Of a stretch of 64,000 bases of DNA, positions 63,845 to 64,000 are shown piece by piece (the stretch's first letter is position 1; each line of letters opens with the position of its first letter). The position numbers and the translations under genes were made by a program. The notes below the pieces were generated by a model. It did not search any database and was not told where the DNA came from. It saw nothing but the letters and a program-made list of their open reading frames with translations. Source of the stretch: Proteus penneri (GTDB taxonomy: Bacteria > Pseudomonadota > Gammaproteobacteria > Enterobacterales > Enterobacteriaceae); contig NZ_PHFJ01000002.1 in the NCBI RefSeq assembly GCF_003144535.1, positions 186,001-250,000 of the forward strand. Direction: 5' to 3'.

Positions 63845-64000
63845 ATGCTTAATCACGAATTAGAGCTGAGTCTTAATGTTGCATTCGCGAAAGCCCGTGA
63901 TAACAGACACGAATTTATGACTGTAGAGCACCTGTTGTTGGCGCTATTAAGTAATAAATCGGCACGCGAAGCATTGGAAGCTTGTAAAGTCGATCTGTCA
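63845..64000 (+). CDS. clpA: ClpA ATPase subunit, 3' end outside window
   Basis: 52 codons are visible from the ATG at 63845, preceded by AAGGAGGAGGTGCTT. The sequence MLNHELELSLNVAFAKARD and MTVEHLLLALLSN matches the start of the ClpA N-domain, the site of ClpS binding. The gene runs past the window edge. It lies 30 bases after clpS, as in E. coli. Confidence 0.96.
   Translation, partial: MLNHELELSLNVAFAKARDNRHEFMTVEHLLLALLSNKSAREALEACKVDLS

Overview
The window is one 64-kb stretch of an AT-rich enterobacterial chromosome. Nearly all housekeeping proteins closely resemble E. coli proteins and lie in E. coli-like gene blocks. The low G+C, the protein divergence, the presence of fhs and a chaperone-usher fimbrial locus point to the Morganellaceae, most likely Proteus. 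The genus is an inference; no database search was possible.

Layout. 1-8.3 kb: yeiB (cut by the window edge), then sanA, maeA, cdd, yohK-yohJ and metG on the minus strand. 8.5-13.1 kb: mrp (apbC), udk, dcd and asmA on the plus strand. 13.4-18.1 kb: dcuC, yegH (minus) and gnd. 18.1-27.7 kb is the accessory part. A 1.1-kb AT-rich leader carries direct repeats, a perfect palindrome and a gene remnant. An eight-gene chaperone-usher fimbrial operon follows: major pilin, chaperone, two minor subunits, two more chaperones, usher and tip adhesin. A second gene remnant closes the region. 27.7-31.6 kb: dctA, yeaK and the anaerobic-type alcohol dehydrogenase yiaY, which has a consensus FNR box upstream.

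31.6-39.0 kb is the complete histidine operon hisGDCBHAFI on the minus strand. It is preceded by an unannotated 15-residue leader peptide with six His in a row and a classical attenuator. 39.3-42.1 kb: yeeZ, a glutathione S-transferase and dacC. 42.3-47.1 kb: formate-tetrahydrofolate ligase (fhs) and the serine uptake/deamination pair sdaC-sdaB.

48.0-64.0 kb follows the E. coli 19-20 minute region closely: ybjG, (yjbQ), rybB, grxA, ybjC, ybjN, rlmC, artPIQM, ybjT, lysO, ybjD, macAB, cspD, clpS and the start of clpA. The small RNA RybB is recognisable between yjbQ and grxA, with its sigma-E promoter.

The most noteworthy items are: the fimbrial locus with three chaperones, one of which lacks the conserved G1-strand arginine; its repeat-rich leader and flanking remnants; the RybB gene with promoter; the perfect FNR box before yiaY; and a candidate new small RNA between maeA and cdd. 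I found no CRISPR array, insertion sequence, prophage, tRNA or rRNA gene.
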